The notes: a model not told the origin generated them from the letters alone. Positions 35,357 through 45,245 are shown, numbered from the stretch's first letter. The stretch is 64,000 bases of DNA from Flavivirga eckloniae (GCF_002886045.1 NZ_CP025791.1:310001-374000), one strand, 5' to 3'. Numbers and translations: made by a program.

Positions 35357-35403
35357 GATTCCCTGCCGGCCGGCAGGCAGGTTCACTTCGTTCTGAATGA
35401 CAC
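35357..35403. repeat. Dispersed palindromic intergenic repeat
   Basis: It contains the perfect 16-bp palindrome CCTGCCGGCCGGCAGG (35362-35377) followed by CACTTCGTTCTGAATGACAC. The same framework (ATTCCCTG, palindrome, CAGG, TTCG, GAATGACA) occurs at 16005-16056, and a fragment of the end at 60688-60712. It lies between convergent genes and could fold into a strong hairpin. Confidence 0.65.
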
Positions 35404-35490
35404 TACTTTTCAGTCAGCCTCTTTTTTTAGTAAACAAATTAATGAATAACCAACTTACTTACTAATTTTTCTTTTTCATAGGTGTTGTTT

Positions 35491-36504
35491 TTACCAATCA
35501 TCGTTGATATTCTTGCAATAAGACGCTGTGTTCCTTAAGACCTCTTCAAGTTTTTCATAAGATTCCACTACTATTTCTTCATCGTTCAAAGTAACCAGAG
35601 TAATCGGAAAATTAAGTGTAGTATTATCCACATTATTGGTTAATTCATCCAGATCTGCGTCATTTGCAACAGTAACAAGTACAATTTCATCTGTTTGAAT
35701 ATTTACCCTATTTGCTGTAAAAGGGTATTTAAAATTAATACAGTCGCCATATCCCCCTTTTAAAGCACAGTTTTCAAAATAATTCTTAATTTCGTTAGCT
35801 CCATATGCAAAAGAAGAGGTTCCGCCCGGTGATGTAAATCTTACCTGATTAATTCTTAATTGATCCATAGTAAACTCAGTATTGTTTATCTCATTATATG
35901 CTGACAGAGCATTTTTTACGGCCCATATACCTTCACTAATAGGTATTCCATTTTTACTTATATAGATGTGTTCCAATCCGTCTGGTACGAAATATCTAAT
36001 TAGTCCCGAGCAATTGAAATTAACATCAGACACTGTTAGCATTTCTGCTTCACGTTCAATTTCATCAAATTTAAAACTGCAGTCTTCTAAATATTCAGCA
36101 ATACTTTTTTTATTAAGAACTATACCTATATCATTATTGGAAATATAAAATATCCTAAAGTCGTCTTTAGTAAATTGTATTTCAGTTTCGTTATAAGCTG
36201 CTTTCAATGCGGAAGAAATAGCTCGGTTAGCCAGAACTTTCGGTAAAAATGTTAAAATCTTGGGAGCCGGATAAAAATCTCCTTGGTTATTTAAAAAATA
36301 ACCTACAATATGTACGTCTTCGCAATTAAAGTTAATACGATTGTAATCATTCTTTGTTAATGTTGTAAACTCCATAAGAAATCTTAAATCTGTTGATATC
36401 TTGTTATCTTCTTTTATCTCTTCCGTAGTTTCGTCAGACTGACAAGCCTGTAGGGTTCCTAAAAATAATGCTACAATAAGTAGTGTTTTAAAAAAATATT
36501 TCAT
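35491..36504 (-). CDS. Three-module surface lipoprotein, paralogue 2 of the TonB-receptor operon
   Basis: The product has 337 residues; lipobox TLQAC gives Cys21. Two related modules follow, each starting with a Cys-containing strand (INFNCEDVHIVGYFLN; VNFNCSGLIRYFV) and ending in a Cys near a helix (EYLEDCSF; NYFENCAL), so each may close a disulfide. A third module has CINFKYPFTANRVN and LNFPITLVTLNDEE, ending with YCKNINDDW. It is clearly paralogous to the gene at 36819. It lies beyond a bidirectional hairpin at 36699, so expression may need read-through or its own promoter. It is probably a surface or periplasmic partner of the receptor; ligand unknown. Confidence 0.75.
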   Translation of the reverse strand: MKYFFKTLLIVALFLGTLQACQSDETTEEIKEDNKISTDLRFLMEFTTLTKNDYNRINFNCEDVHIVGYFLNNQGDFYPAPKILTFLPKVLANRAISSALKAAYNETEIQFTKDDFRIFYISNNDIGIVLNKKSIAEYLEDCSFKFDEIEREAEMLTVSDVNFNCSGLIRYFVPDGLEHIYISKNGIPISEGIWAVKNALSAYNEINNTEFTMDQLRINQVRFTSPGGTSSFAYGANEIKNYFENCALKGGYGDCINFKYPFTANRVNIQTDEIVLVTVANDADLDELTNNVDNTTLNFPITLVTLNDEEIVVESYEKLEEVLRNTASYCKNINDDW

Positions 36505-36698
36505 GTTTATATTATTGGGGTTTGTTATTATGAAAACGATCGTGAATAATAAAACCCTCTTGTATTTTAAAAATTAGTGTATTGTGCTAAAAACCAATAT
36601 TTAATAACATATTCGGAGTAGAATACAATCCATATTCATTAAAAAAGAAAAAAATATCATAGATGAAATATTGAGTTCGTTACACCTCTATAGCAAAA

Positions 36699-36724
36699 AT
36701 CCAATGAAACAAGTTCCATTGGAT
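36699..36724. terminator. Hairpin terminator between the two paralogous lipoprotein genes
   Basis: The 8-bp stem ATCCAATG/CATTGGAT has T runs on both sides (TTTTTT on plus, TTTTT on minus). On the minus strand it follows the gene at 36819 and precedes the gene at 36504, so it would limit read-through into the second lipoprotein gene. The remaining gap (36505-36818) holds nothing else recognisable. Confidence 0.7.
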
Positions 36725-36818
36725 TTTTTAGTCACTTAACATAAATAAAGCAATCAAATAATGTTTTTACAATAATCGGTAATTATCATTCAAAGCGTTT
36801 TTAGCTTTTTTATTAAGG

Positions 36819-37850
36819 CTACCATTCATCAGTACAATAAAAAGATGAGTTATCCAAGGCGTTTTTAAGTTCATCATTAGATGTTACTATAACGTCGTCA
36901 CCATTTAATGTTTCTAAAGTTATAGGATAAGTAATTGTTAAGTTTTCATTACCCCCCTTTTTAAGATTCTGAATTAAGTCTTTATCACTGGTAACGGTTA
37001 TAGGTATAATTTCTTCAGTTTGAAGATTTATTCTATTAAATACAAATGGATATTTAAAATTTATACAATCATTCATTTCCTTTGGTCTGTCCAAAGCACA
37101 ATTTTCAGAATAATTTATTATTTGCTCCCCTCCTAATGCTCGGGATTCTGTTTGTCCTGGTGATATAAAATCAACCTGATTTATTCTTAGTTGATCAATG
37201 GTATACTGTGTATTTTTAGCTTCATTATACGTTTGTAAAGCCTGCATAACAGCGGAAACGCCACTGCTTAATGGTATATTATCTGCTATAAAGCTATTAT
37301 CTAATCCTTCTATATAATACCTTGCAGATCCGAGGCAATTATAATTAATATCAGATACTTTAGCAGCTGGTTCATACTCAGGGAAAAATTTTATATCTCC
37401 ATCAAAACGACAGTCTTCAAAAAAGTCAATAAAATTCTTTCTGCTGTTTATCAATCCAGGACCAGGGTTATTATTAGAACCTAAAGCGGCTACATACATT
37501 ATGCGGAAATCGTCTTTAGTAAATATAACCCCGGTATCTGCGTAAATTTGTTTTAGTGAGGTAGACATTGATTCGTCGCTCCAAAATGGTATTTTAATAG
37601 TAGGGCCAAGAGAATAATCCCCTTGGCTATTTAAAAAATAGCTAATGATAGTTACATTGTCTTGACATTCAAAATTTATTAGGTTATAATCACTTACATA
37701 AGATGCCGTAAAAATTATGCTGTCCAACAAATCGGGTGAAATTTTATCTGCAGCAGATATAGTTTCTGTACTCGTTTCTCCAGACGAACAAGATTGTAAA
37801 ACTCCTAAAAATAGAGCTATAAAAAACAGTGTTCTTAAAAAGTATTTCAT
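36819..37850 (-). CDS. Three-module surface lipoprotein, paralogue 1 of the TonB-receptor operon
   Basis: The product has 343 residues; lipobox VLQSC places the lipid on Cys21. The module order is the same as in the gene at 35491: INFECQDNVTIISYFLN ... FFEDCRF; INYNCLGSARYYIEG ... NYSENCALD; then CINFKYPFVFNRIN, ITYPITLETLNGDD and a final FYCTDEW. Strong stretches such as TKDDFRI, DQLRINQV and CINFKYPF are conserved between the two. It starts 83 nt after the TonB receptor, consistent with co-transcription and a receptor-partner role comparable to SusD by position, though the sequence is not SusD-like. Confidence 0.77.
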   Translation of the reverse strand: MKYFLRTLFFIALFLGVLQSCSSGETSTETISAADKISPDLLDSIIFTASYVSDYNLINFECQDNVTIISYFLNSQGDYSLGPTIKIPFWSDESMSTSLKQIYADTGVIFTKDDFRIMYVAALGSNNNPGPGLINSRKNFIDFFEDCRFDGDIKFFPEYEPAAKVSDINYNCLGSARYYIEGLDNSFIADNIPLSSGVSAVMQALQTYNEAKNTQYTIDQLRINQVDFISPGQTESRALGGEQIINYSENCALDRPKEMNDCINFKYPFVFNRINLQTEEIIPITVTSDKDLIQNLKKGGNENLTITYPITLETLNGDDVIVTSNDELKNALDNSSFYCTDEW

Positions 37851-37933
37851 GCTATTAATTATGTTTTAGGTTTAATTACTATAGATACAATTCCAAATAA
37901 AAACCTCTGCATTTTTTCAAACTATATAATCCA

Positions 37934-40447
37934 TTAAAATTTAATATTTAATGACACATTTGGAGTAAACTCCAATCCATATTTATCTAAAATTTCTATA
38001 TGTTCTTTGTCTTCGGTTAAAGTATAATACCGATTAAGAACATTTTTCTTGTTGGCTATATTAATTAAACCAACGGTTAGTTTATAATCAACTCTTTTTG
38101 ATATATCAAAATCATAACTCAATGTAGCGTCAAACCTTAGATAATTCGATAACCGCTCGGTGTTTGGTTCATTATAATTAATGACATTAAACTCTCCTTT
38201 TATAATTGGTAATTGCTCGTTAATTGAAGTAAAAGGTTTTCCAGTAGCATACTCCATTCCCAAAGAAAAATTGAATAATTTATACTTAACATTTACTCCG
38301 GAAATAAGATTGTGCCTAATATCATTATTGTTATAAAACTGAGAAGGGTTATAGTCTTTAAACTTGTATCTATTAGTACCGTAATTATAACTTAACCACG
38401 TGTTTAAAGTATGACTTTTATAGTTATAATGAAATGTACATCCTTGAACGGTATAAGATCCAAAAAGGTTATCGAATTGGTTGAGATTCTGAAAACCTTG
38501 ATTATAAGTAGTAATGCCTTCTACTGTTTTGGTATAAATACTAGCATTAAGCATATGCCTTCTTTTTTTAAAACCAAAGGCCAACTCCAACTGTTTACTT
38601 TTTTGTAAAGGAGCTTTAACATTGTTGGCAAGAATCCATCTGCGTTTTTCTATCCCCAGAAAGTTATTCTCCAAATTAATAATCTGTGAAATATTTTGTG
38701 TTTTCCTTTCTCCTCTAACCTGAATATCGATTTCTGGTATGGGGTTATATGTAAAATAAAACCGAGGCTCTGCTTGAAAGTCTTCTATAAGTTCATAATA
38801 AACATTTCTTAGTTCTACACCTGTATTTATTTTGTTTTTAACGTAATGAAGGCCACTAAATACTCCAAAAATATTACTCTGCTGTGTTGTATGAGTTTGA
38901 TAAAACTGGTTAAAGTTATTAATATCGTCTTTTACAGTTAAATGCTCTTGGGATATACCAGCTTCATAAGCAATTCCTGATTTATTTATCTTTGAATGGT
39001 ATTTTACAGTCGTCTCGTAATTTCTAATACTATTACTTTGAAAGCTTGAAATATCTCTAGACAGCAAAAAATTTCCGCCTTTTAGCTTATATTTTGAATA
39101 ATTAATACTAGTTTCAATTATAGACTTATTGGAAAACCTATGCAACCAATTAAAACCTAAAGCTGTGTTTTCTTGTGTTAACCTACTTTCCTTACTTGTT
39201 GTATGCAGACCTGTTTCTTCATAAGATAAATTATTAGCTAACACCAATACATTTAATCCGATAGTGTTGGATTTGTTAATTACCAATTTATATTGTAATT
39301 GCGAATCGTGAAAATCGAAAGTGTTATCTGTACTAATAATGTTTTCTTTTGATGTAGTGTATGTGGTAACGTTTGAAGATTGAAAAGCTTTTCTAGCATA
39401 ATTTATATACGTTGGAGAGTCCCACAAATCTGTAAGCGATTTTCTTGTTGAAAGTAGCAATTCGGATTTTTTATTTAAAGGAACTTTAATATAACCATCT
39501 ACACTTAAAAAATTAATACCAATACCTCCTTTTATTCTTTTTGAAAACGCATTTTCATGTTCCAAACTAATAACACTACTTGTACTGTTTCCATACTTGG
39601 CTGGCGTGGCATTATCATATAGGGTAATTGTTGATAGTAAGTTTTCGTTAAAAGCAGAGATTAATCCAAAAAAGTGGCTATTTTGATAGATTTTTATACC
39701 ATTCCACACAAACAAATTTTGATCCTGTGTACTGCCCTTTACAATTAAATCTGAAATAGATTCACTATTACTGGAAACCTGAGGTAAGTTTTCTAAATTC
39801 TTAATAACATCATGAGATGTTAACCCAGCCAAAGCCGCTACTTCTTTAGTTTTAATTAAAAAAGCACCATCTTTTTTCTTATAAGTTCCTGTAGAAAAGA
39901 AAGGATAAATAAACAGTTCATCTAACCCTCTAAGCAGTTTAGTTAAAAAAACTTTATTAGCCTTTAGTTTACTAATATCTATACTTTGTTTACCATAATT
40001 TAAATGTGATATTAAGATTTTTTCGGGAATAACATTTTCAAAAAACACTTGTCCTTCTTTATTTGTAACCCAGGTTTTATGGTTATTCAAATCTGTAATT
40101 AGCAAATGCTCTAAAGGCATATTGTCTTCCTTGTCATAAAAATATAAGGTATCCTTTTTTAAAGGCTTTACAACAATTTTATTTGGAGTAACAAGTATAA
40201 AAGAAAACATAAACTCTCTCTTTAAATATTCTAAATGAGCTTTTAAGGAAGCTTTTTCATTATAAAAACAATCTTTACATAATTGGTTTTTTAGTAATGC
40301 AGATTCATAATTAAAAGAGACATTAAAGAAACTTTCAATTCTTTTTAAATGTGTTTCAAGTAAAATGGTATTGTTTTGGGCAAAGCAGCATGTTGATAAA
40401 AGGGAAAATATAGCCAACATATATGCTACACGGGTTTCTTTTATCAT
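37934..40447 (-). CDS. TonB-dependent receptor with STN-like signalling domain
   Basis: The product has 837 residues with a signal peptide ending CCFAQ. An STN-like domain occupies about 25-95 (LKRIESFFNVSFNY), a carboxypeptidase-regulatory-like beta domain about 100-165, the plug about 190-300 (TSHDVIKNLENLPQV, NLFVWNGIKIYQ), and the rest is a 22-strand barrel ending in Phe (VSLNIKF), as outer-membrane proteins do. An STN domain marks receptors that signal through FecR-type anti-sigma factors, and such a pair lies immediately upstream with no gap. The import substrate is unknown. Confidence 0.88.
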   Translation of the reverse strand: MIKETRVAYMLAIFSLLSTCCFAQNNTILLETHLKRIESFFNVSFNYESALLKNQLCKDCFYNEKASLKAHLEYLKREFMFSFILVTPNKIVVKPLKKDTLYFYDKEDNMPLEHLLITDLNNHKTWVTNKEGQVFFENVIPEKILISHLNYGKQSIDISKLKANKVFLTKLLRGLDELFIYPFFSTGTYKKKDGAFLIKTKEVAALAGLTSHDVIKNLENLPQVSSNSESISDLIVKGSTQDQNLFVWNGIKIYQNSHFFGLISAFNENLLSTITLYDNATPAKYGNSTSSVISLEHENAFSKRIKGGIGINFLSVDGYIKVPLNKKSELLLSTRKSLTDLWDSPTYINYARKAFQSSNVTTYTTSKENIISTDNTFDFHDSQLQYKLVINKSNTIGLNVLVLANNLSYEETGLHTTSKESRLTQENTALGFNWLHRFSNKSIIETSINYSKYKLKGGNFLLSRDISSFQSNSIRNYETTVKYHSKINKSGIAYEAGISQEHLTVKDDINNFNQFYQTHTTQQSNIFGVFSGLHYVKNKINTGVELRNVYYELIEDFQAEPRFYFTYNPIPEIDIQVRGERKTQNISQIINLENNFLGIEKRRWILANNVKAPLQKSKQLELAFGFKKRRHMLNASIYTKTVEGITTYNQGFQNLNQFDNLFGSYTVQGCTFHYNYKSHTLNTWLSYNYGTNRYKFKDYNPSQFYNNNDIRHNLISGVNVKYKLFNFSLGMEYATGKPFTSINEQLPIIKGEFNVINYNEPNTERLSNYLRFDATLSYDFDISKRVDYKLTVGLINIANKKNVLNRYYTLTEDKEHIEILDKYGLEFTPNVSLNIKF

Positions 40448-41374
40448 CTACATTTCATTCAAATAAATACGTTTCCCTTTTTTTGTATACTTTAAGTTTA
40501 ATGATTGGCATAAAACGTTTAAAACGTCTTCCAAAGTATCGTTATAATTATACTTTCCTGTGTATTCCAAGTTTATGTTTAAATTACTGTTCATAATAAA
40601 TTCTATATCATATTGTATACTTATATCTGAAACTACCTGATCTATTGGTGCATTTTCAAAAACAGAAATCCCTTCAATCCAATAGGGCTTTTCGTTAATA
40701 GCATGTCCTTGCTGACTGTTCTTTTCCAACACTTTCGAATTAAAAAAGCTGTTTGCTTTTAAAATCGTTTCTTTCCCTTTATGCATAACAGATACAGTAC
40801 CTTCGTAACAATACACTTCAAAAAAATCCTGACGCTGCTTTACATTAAACTTTGTTCCTAAAACGGTTACAGTACCATATGGTGTTTTAACCGTGAACGT
40901 CTTGCCTTTTGCAACTTCAAAATACCCTTCTCCTTTTAAATCTATGGCTCTCGATGTTTTCCAATCTTTGTTATAAGCCAATTCCGATTTTGCATTTAGC
41001 CACACTTTAGAAGCATCTGGAAGCGCAATTTGAACGGATTCTCCTGCCAGCGTATTATATTCGAGATTGTTTCTCATTCCCAAAAAATACACCGAGACAA
41101 ACAGCAATAATGATGCCGCTGCTGCTATAGGAAGCCATTTTTTATACAATGGAATAACTTTTTTATGTTCTATAGAAGGCTTTAAACGAGCTGAATCTAA
41201 CTTTCGTAAAACCTTGTCTTCATCATAATTCACACCTTTAACACCGTCAAATAATTCAATAATATCCTTAAATTCAGAATAGGCGTCTGATGCTTTTAAG
41301 GCTTCCTTCTCTTCTACCGAAGAAAATTCAAAATCCAAAAACTTTGTTATGCTATTAATTTTATTCTTTTCCAT
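40448..41374 (-). CDS. FecR-family anti-sigma factor
   Basis: The product has 308 residues: cytosolic N-terminus (1-80) that would bind sigma, one transmembrane helix (about 85-105, LPIAAAASLLLFVSVYFLG), FecR domain (YNTLAGESVQIALPDASKVWLNAKS in parts, GEGYFEVAKGKTFTVKT), and a C-terminal DUF4974/STN-like domain (FENAPIDQVVSDISIQY). It transduces the receptor signal across the inner membrane. Its stop directly abuts the receptor ATG (no gap). Confidence 0.92.
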   Translation of the reverse strand: MEKNKINSITKFLDFEFSSVEEKEALKASDAYSEFKDIIELFDGVKGVNYDEDKVLRKLDSARLKPSIEHKKVIPLYKKWLPIAAAASLLLFVSVYFLGMRNNLEYNTLAGESVQIALPDASKVWLNAKSELAYNKDWKTSRAIDLKGEGYFEVAKGKTFTVKTPYGTVTVLGTKFNVKQRQDFFEVYCYEGTVSVMHKGKETILKANSFFNSKVLEKNSQQGHAINEKPYWIEGISVFENAPIDQVVSDISIQYDIEFIMNSNLNINLEYTGKYNYNDTLEDVLNVLCQSLNLKYTKKGKRIYLNEM

Positions 41375-41426
41375 ATTATGGTCTAGTAGTTATGTATGTA
41401 ACGTTTCAAATTAAAAAAACCCGCTG

Positions 41427-41963
41427 CTAAAATCGTTTTTTACTTATTTGCAGTTCTTCTTGTAAAAACACCAAGGCATTGAAAATCCTTTTTTCTACCG
41501 ATTTTACAGTAACATCCATGATTTCTGCTATCTCTTTATATTTCTTTTTATCTACTCTATTAAGTAAAAAAGGAACCCTATACTTTTCTGGCATAGCATT
41601 AAGAACATGATTGAGCTGTTTATGAAATTCCTTTTCTTCTAAAATATATTCTGGCGTTTCTTTTTCTATAACATTCGTAGTATTGTCTTTATACTTTAGA
41701 GCACTATTATTGCTTCTAAAAATATCTATTATTCTATTTTTAGAAACTGTATATAAATAGGCTCTCACATTCTTTAGGGGTACGTTTCCACAATTCTTCC
41801 ACAATTTAAGGAAGGCATCCTGTATAACATCTTCTGCAAGTTCCTTGTCTCCATAGTGGTACACCAAAAAGTTAAAAACTTCTTTTGAGTGTTTTTTAAA
41901 GGCTACATTATAGTTGTGTTCTTCACAAATAGAATCTTTAGATGAGTAAACATCGCAATTCAT
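41427..41963 (-). CDS. ECF RNA polymerase sigma factor (Bacteroidota family 1)
   Basis: The product has 178 residues. Sigma region 2 spans about 25-95 (KELAEDVIQDAFLKLWKN, VRAYLYTVSKNRIIDIFR) and region 4 about 120-172 (YKEIAEIMDVTVKSVEKRI). It starts the sigma/anti-sigma/receptor/lipoprotein operon and presumably autoregulates it through the FecR protein 52 nt downstream. No TAnnTTTG element is seen in front of it, consistent with recognition by an alternative sigma. Confidence 0.92.
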   Translation of the reverse strand: MNCDVYSSKDSICEEHNYNVAFKKHSKEVFNFLVYHYGDKELAEDVIQDAFLKLWKNCGNVPLKNVRAYLYTVSKNRIIDIFRSNNSALKYKDNTTNVIEKETPEYILEEKEFHKQLNHVLNAMPEKYRVPFLLNRVDKKKYKEIAEIMDVTVKSVEKRIFNALVFLQEELQISKKRF

Positions 41964-42166
41964 TAATCTTAATATTTTTTAGGTTCTTTAGTATAACGTG
42001 ACAGATATAAAAAACCCTCCTGCCTAACCCTCTTTTTTTTGAAAAAAAATTCAGTAATAAAACTCTTAAAATTAACTGTCTTAGAAACAAGACTTTGGAA
42101 GTATACTTTGGGAGTTCACAATATAAAGTGGATGGTTGAGGTGATTTTGGGGTAATTTATATAAAA

Positions 42167-42210
42167 TCCCTTTATGGTTATCGCTCTAAGCTGAAGTGAC
42201 CATAAAGGGA
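42167..42210 (-). terminator. Terminator after nnr
   Basis: A perfect 12-bp stem (TCCCTTTATGGT / ACCATAAAGGGA) has a 20-nt loop, and the minus strand continues TTTTAT. It lies 23 nt past the nnr stop. The remaining gap up to 41964 shows nothing else. Confidence 0.8.
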
Positions 42211-42232
42211 ACTAATTCCTAATAGGTTAAAC

Positions 42233-43795
42233 CTATTTCGCTTCTTGTTCTTTCGTTTCCGTTTCTGCTTCAGGCGGTTGTTCTGGTTGCTTAAATAAAT
42301 CAATAAAGGCTTCTCCTAAATAATCTATAACATGGCTGGCTATTAAACTTTGATAGCCAAAATCTTCAACTGCAATATCTGCCGACCTTCCATGCAAATA
42401 CACACCAAATACAGTAGCTTCCAAGGTATTATACCCTTGAGATATTAATCCTGTAATAATACCTGTTAATACATCGCCGCTTCCCGCTGTAGATAAGCCG
42501 GGGTTTCCTGTTGTATTAACATAAAGTTTTTCTCCTAATACTGTTATGGTATTTGCGCCTTTAATTACAACAATACAATTGTGTTTTTTCGAAAAGGCCT
42601 TTGCTTTTTTTAACTTATCAAAATCATCTTTCCAAGCACCAATTAGGCGTTCCAACTCTTTAGGGTGAGGTGTTAAAATTGTTTCTGCTGGCAGTAATTT
42701 TAGTAACGCTTTCTTTTTGGCCAACATATTAATTCCATCGGCATCAACTACCAAAGGCGTTTTATTTGTCTTTAAAAAGGCTTCAAAAGCATTTATGGTT
42801 TTAGTATGGGTTCCAGCTCCAATACCAAAGCTTACAACAGTAGGTTCTATATCTATTTTAAGATCTGTAATCTGTTCCTCATCAGCATCTGTTATAACCA
42901 TAGCTTCTGGAAAAGACGTTTGTAAAGGCAAATATCCACATTTAGGAACATAGGCTGTAACCAAACCAGATCCAGCAGATAAAGCCGCCCTACTTGCTAA
43001 AGTTACCGCTCCTATTTTTCCATAGCTCCCTCCTACTATAAGACTATGACCAAATTGCCCTTTATGCGAGAATTTGTCTCGCGGTTTATATATTGGTAAC
43101 ACTTCGTGCTTTCCAATTAATTCCACCTCTGTTTGGGTCGTGTATAAGAACTCTTGATCCAAACCTATATCTAACACCTCCCATTGTACGGTATGTTTAG
43201 CCGTATCTGGTAAAAAGAAAACCAGCTTAGGGGATGCAAAGCTTAAAGTATACCCAGCCCAAACCGCACTATTTTCATCTTCAGGGACTTTATCGGTACT
43301 TAAACCCGAAGGAATATCTATAGACAAAGTAAATGCCTTTGTGCTTCTAAAATGCCCAAATAACGCTTTTACCCAATCGTCTACCGGCCTGTTTAATCCA
43401 ATACCAAAAACAGCATCAACAATAATATCATCTTGGTGAATTTCTGGAAAATCTTCGGTGCAACTTAAAAGTGTTGGCCAATCCTTTGTAACATTCTTAA
43501 TCCTATCATAGTTAATTAAAAAATCTTTGGACCGCTTATCACTGCAATTAACAACATATGTTTTAACATTATACCCATCTAAAATTAAATGTCTGGCCAG
43601 CACCAATCCATCGCCACCATTATTACCAATACCACAAAATATATGAATGGGAACCTGTGCTCCTTGCATACGCATATGGATCCAATTAAATATTTGCATC
43701 CCGGCACGCTCCATTAAATCTGTTGAAGATATTTTTTGACGTTCGGATGTTAGTTTATCTCCTTGATATATTTGTTCTTTAGAAAATAGTTTCAT
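42233..43795 (-). CDS. Bifunctional NAD(P)H-hydrate repair enzyme (epimerase/dehydratase)
   Basis: The product has 520 residues. The YjeF_N epimerase domain occupies about 1-215 (CGIGNNGGDGLVLARHL, IVDAVFGIGLNRPV) and the ribokinase-like ADP/ATP-dependent dehydratase about 225-500 (LTPHPKELERLIG, GNPGLSTAGSGDVLTGII with catalytic Asp). It repairs NAD(P)H damaged by hydration. The C-terminus ends in a charged Glu/Pro tail. Monocistronic with its own terminator. Confidence 0.93.
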   Translation of the reverse strand: MKLFSKEQIYQGDKLTSERQKISSTDLMERAGMQIFNWIHMRMQGAQVPIHIFCGIGNNGGDGLVLARHLILDGYNVKTYVVNCSDKRSKDFLINYDRIKNVTKDWPTLLSCTEDFPEIHQDDIIVDAVFGIGLNRPVDDWVKALFGHFRSTKAFTLSIDIPSGLSTDKVPEDENSAVWAGYTLSFASPKLVFFLPDTAKHTVQWEVLDIGLDQEFLYTTQTEVELIGKHEVLPIYKPRDKFSHKGQFGHSLIVGGSYGKIGAVTLASRAALSAGSGLVTAYVPKCGYLPLQTSFPEAMVITDADEEQITDLKIDIEPTVVSFGIGAGTHTKTINAFEAFLKTNKTPLVVDADGINMLAKKKALLKLLPAETILTPHPKELERLIGAWKDDFDKLKKAKAFSKKHNCIVVIKGANTITVLGEKLYVNTTGNPGLSTAGSGDVLTGIITGLISQGYNTLEATVFGVYLHGRSADIAVEDFGYQSLIASHVIDYLGEAFIDLFKQPEQPPEAETETKEQEAK

Positions 43796-43845
43796 GAATA
43801 ATGTACGCTTTTATAGAAAATAAAGCCCCAATTTAGGCAATAAAA

Positions 43846-43876
43846 AAATCCTTAGCTAGATTTTAGCCAAGGATTT
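43846..43876 (-). terminator. Terminator after the T9SS-secreted protein gene
   Basis: A 13-bp stem AAATCCTTAGCTA / TAGCCAAGGATTT with one wobble, 5-nt loop, and T run on the minus strand. It is about 50 nt beyond the stop at 43925. Confidence 0.85.
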
Positions 43877-43924
43877 CTCTACATATCCCTAAATCACTAT
43901 AAATTAGCGATATAAAATCAACCT

Positions 43925-45208
43925 CTATTCTTTAATAAATTTAATTACTTCAAGATTTTCTAATTTTAAAAGATATATTCCTTTAGATAAAGATTTAATG
44001 TCTATTTTATTTTTATTTACTGTAGTTCCCTTCAACACTTCTCTTCCAAGCATGGTATAAATGGCATAACCTTTAAGCTCGGTTTCACTTGAAAGACGAA
44101 TAAAATTAGTTGATGGATTTGGATATACTTTAATTTTAGCTTTTGAATCTATATTATTATCAGATAAAACACTAGTATCTATTGTACTTAAGTCCCCATA
44201 CGATGTGCCAATAGAGTTTGTGGCAAAAGGCCTTACATAATAAATGGTATTAGCAGACAGGCTTCCTAATGCATCATTAAAAACACCTTCTCCACTTCCC
44301 ACAACAACTTTAGTATCTGAAATAGTTGGAGGGTTTACCGAAGTACTATAAACAAACCCTCTTTCTGTAACAGTAGATCCTCTATCATCTGTAACTTCTC
44401 CACTCATATCTATTTGGTTGGCAGCACTATTATGTGTAGAAGTACCAATAACAACTGGAGCCCCTTCCTCTATAATGGTAGCGCCTCCTTCAAGGTTAAT
44501 AGTATAATTGTCAAAATTGGTAATTCTATGGCCGCCAAAAGCAAAGTATGAGTAAATAATCTCGGAGTTTGCCATAGCAGTATTTTGCACATTCCATGTT
44601 TTGGTTTCTGTTGGTGTCCCAGGGGTTATAAGCGTTCCATCTGCGTTAGCCGGATAAATTTTTATAGTCATGTCAAAATAGCTATTTGCTAATAAATCAA
44701 TGGTTAAAACTGCTAAATACCAATCATCTGCTGAGCCGCTATTTAAAACATCACCTCCATCCCAACTACCTGAATTAGTTGTAGTTCCACTAGTAAAAAT
44801 ATAACCACCACCATGTACAGATATACCTAAGCCATCACTAGGAGCTGCATAAAAATTATGAGTTGCATTCGGGTTAGACGTAAAACCGATACCTCCATAG
44901 CCACTATTAAATTCACTTTTAAAATACGTTTCAAACTCATAGTGAGCACCCTCTCCCGATATAGAATATCCTTGCTTTGTTGTAAAAACTTCGTTCGTAT
45001 TTCCCGAAACGTTTACAGCTCCGGTACCATCAATACCTGTATTTGTTGTTTGCGTTATAAGTAGTGAAGAACCACCTTGAGTAAATGCTGCACTTAATTG
45101 ATTAGCAGAATTAAAATCAAATACATTAGTTACCTGAGCTTGCACAAGTAGCGTTGTTAAAAATAAATATGTTACCAAACATAATTTTGTACGTAATTTT
45201 GTTTTCAT
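43925..45208 (-). CDS. T9SS-exported protein with type A sorting domain
   Basis: The product has 427 residues with a signal peptide ending LLVQAQ. The N-terminal domain (about 25-240) is beta-rich with a jelly-roll look (YEFETYFKSEF, GYGGIGFTSNP, GLGISVHGGGYIF). A fibronectin/Ig-like domain follows (about 250-340, TERGFVYSTS, IYYVRPFATNS). The C-terminal sorting domain (about 350-427) has IKVYPNPSTNFIRL and KGIYLLKL, the type IX signal that anchors cargo on the cell surface. Two 21-bp-phased repeats precede its promoter. Ligand or enzyme activity unknown. Confidence 0.85.
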   Translation of the reverse strand: MKTKLRTKLCLVTYLFLTTLLVQAQVTNVFDFNSANQLSAAFTQGGSSLLITQTTNTGIDGTGAVNVSGNTNEVFTTKQGYSISGEGAHYEFETYFKSEFNSGYGGIGFTSNPNATHNFYAAPSDGLGISVHGGGYIFTSGTTTNSGSWDGGDVLNSGSADDWYLAVLTIDLLANSYFDMTIKIYPANADGTLITPGTPTETKTWNVQNTAMANSEIIYSYFAFGGHRITNFDNYTINLEGGATIIEEGAPVVIGTSTHNSAANQIDMSGEVTDDRGSTVTERGFVYSTSVNPPTISDTKVVVGSGEGVFNDALGSLSANTIYYVRPFATNSIGTSYGDLSTIDTSVLSDNNIDSKAKIKVYPNPSTNFIRLSSETELKGYAIYTMLGREVLKGTTVNKNKIDIKSLSKGIYLLKLENLEVIKFIKE

Positions 45209-45237
45209 CTTGTAAGTTTTTTTATCTTTTATTTATT

Positions 45238-45245
45238 CAAATGTA
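45238..45245 (-). promoter_or_regulatory. -7 promoter element of the T9SS protein gene
   Basis: On the minus strand TACATTTG matches TAnnTTTG, 30 nt upstream of the ATG at 45208. Confidence 0.6.
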
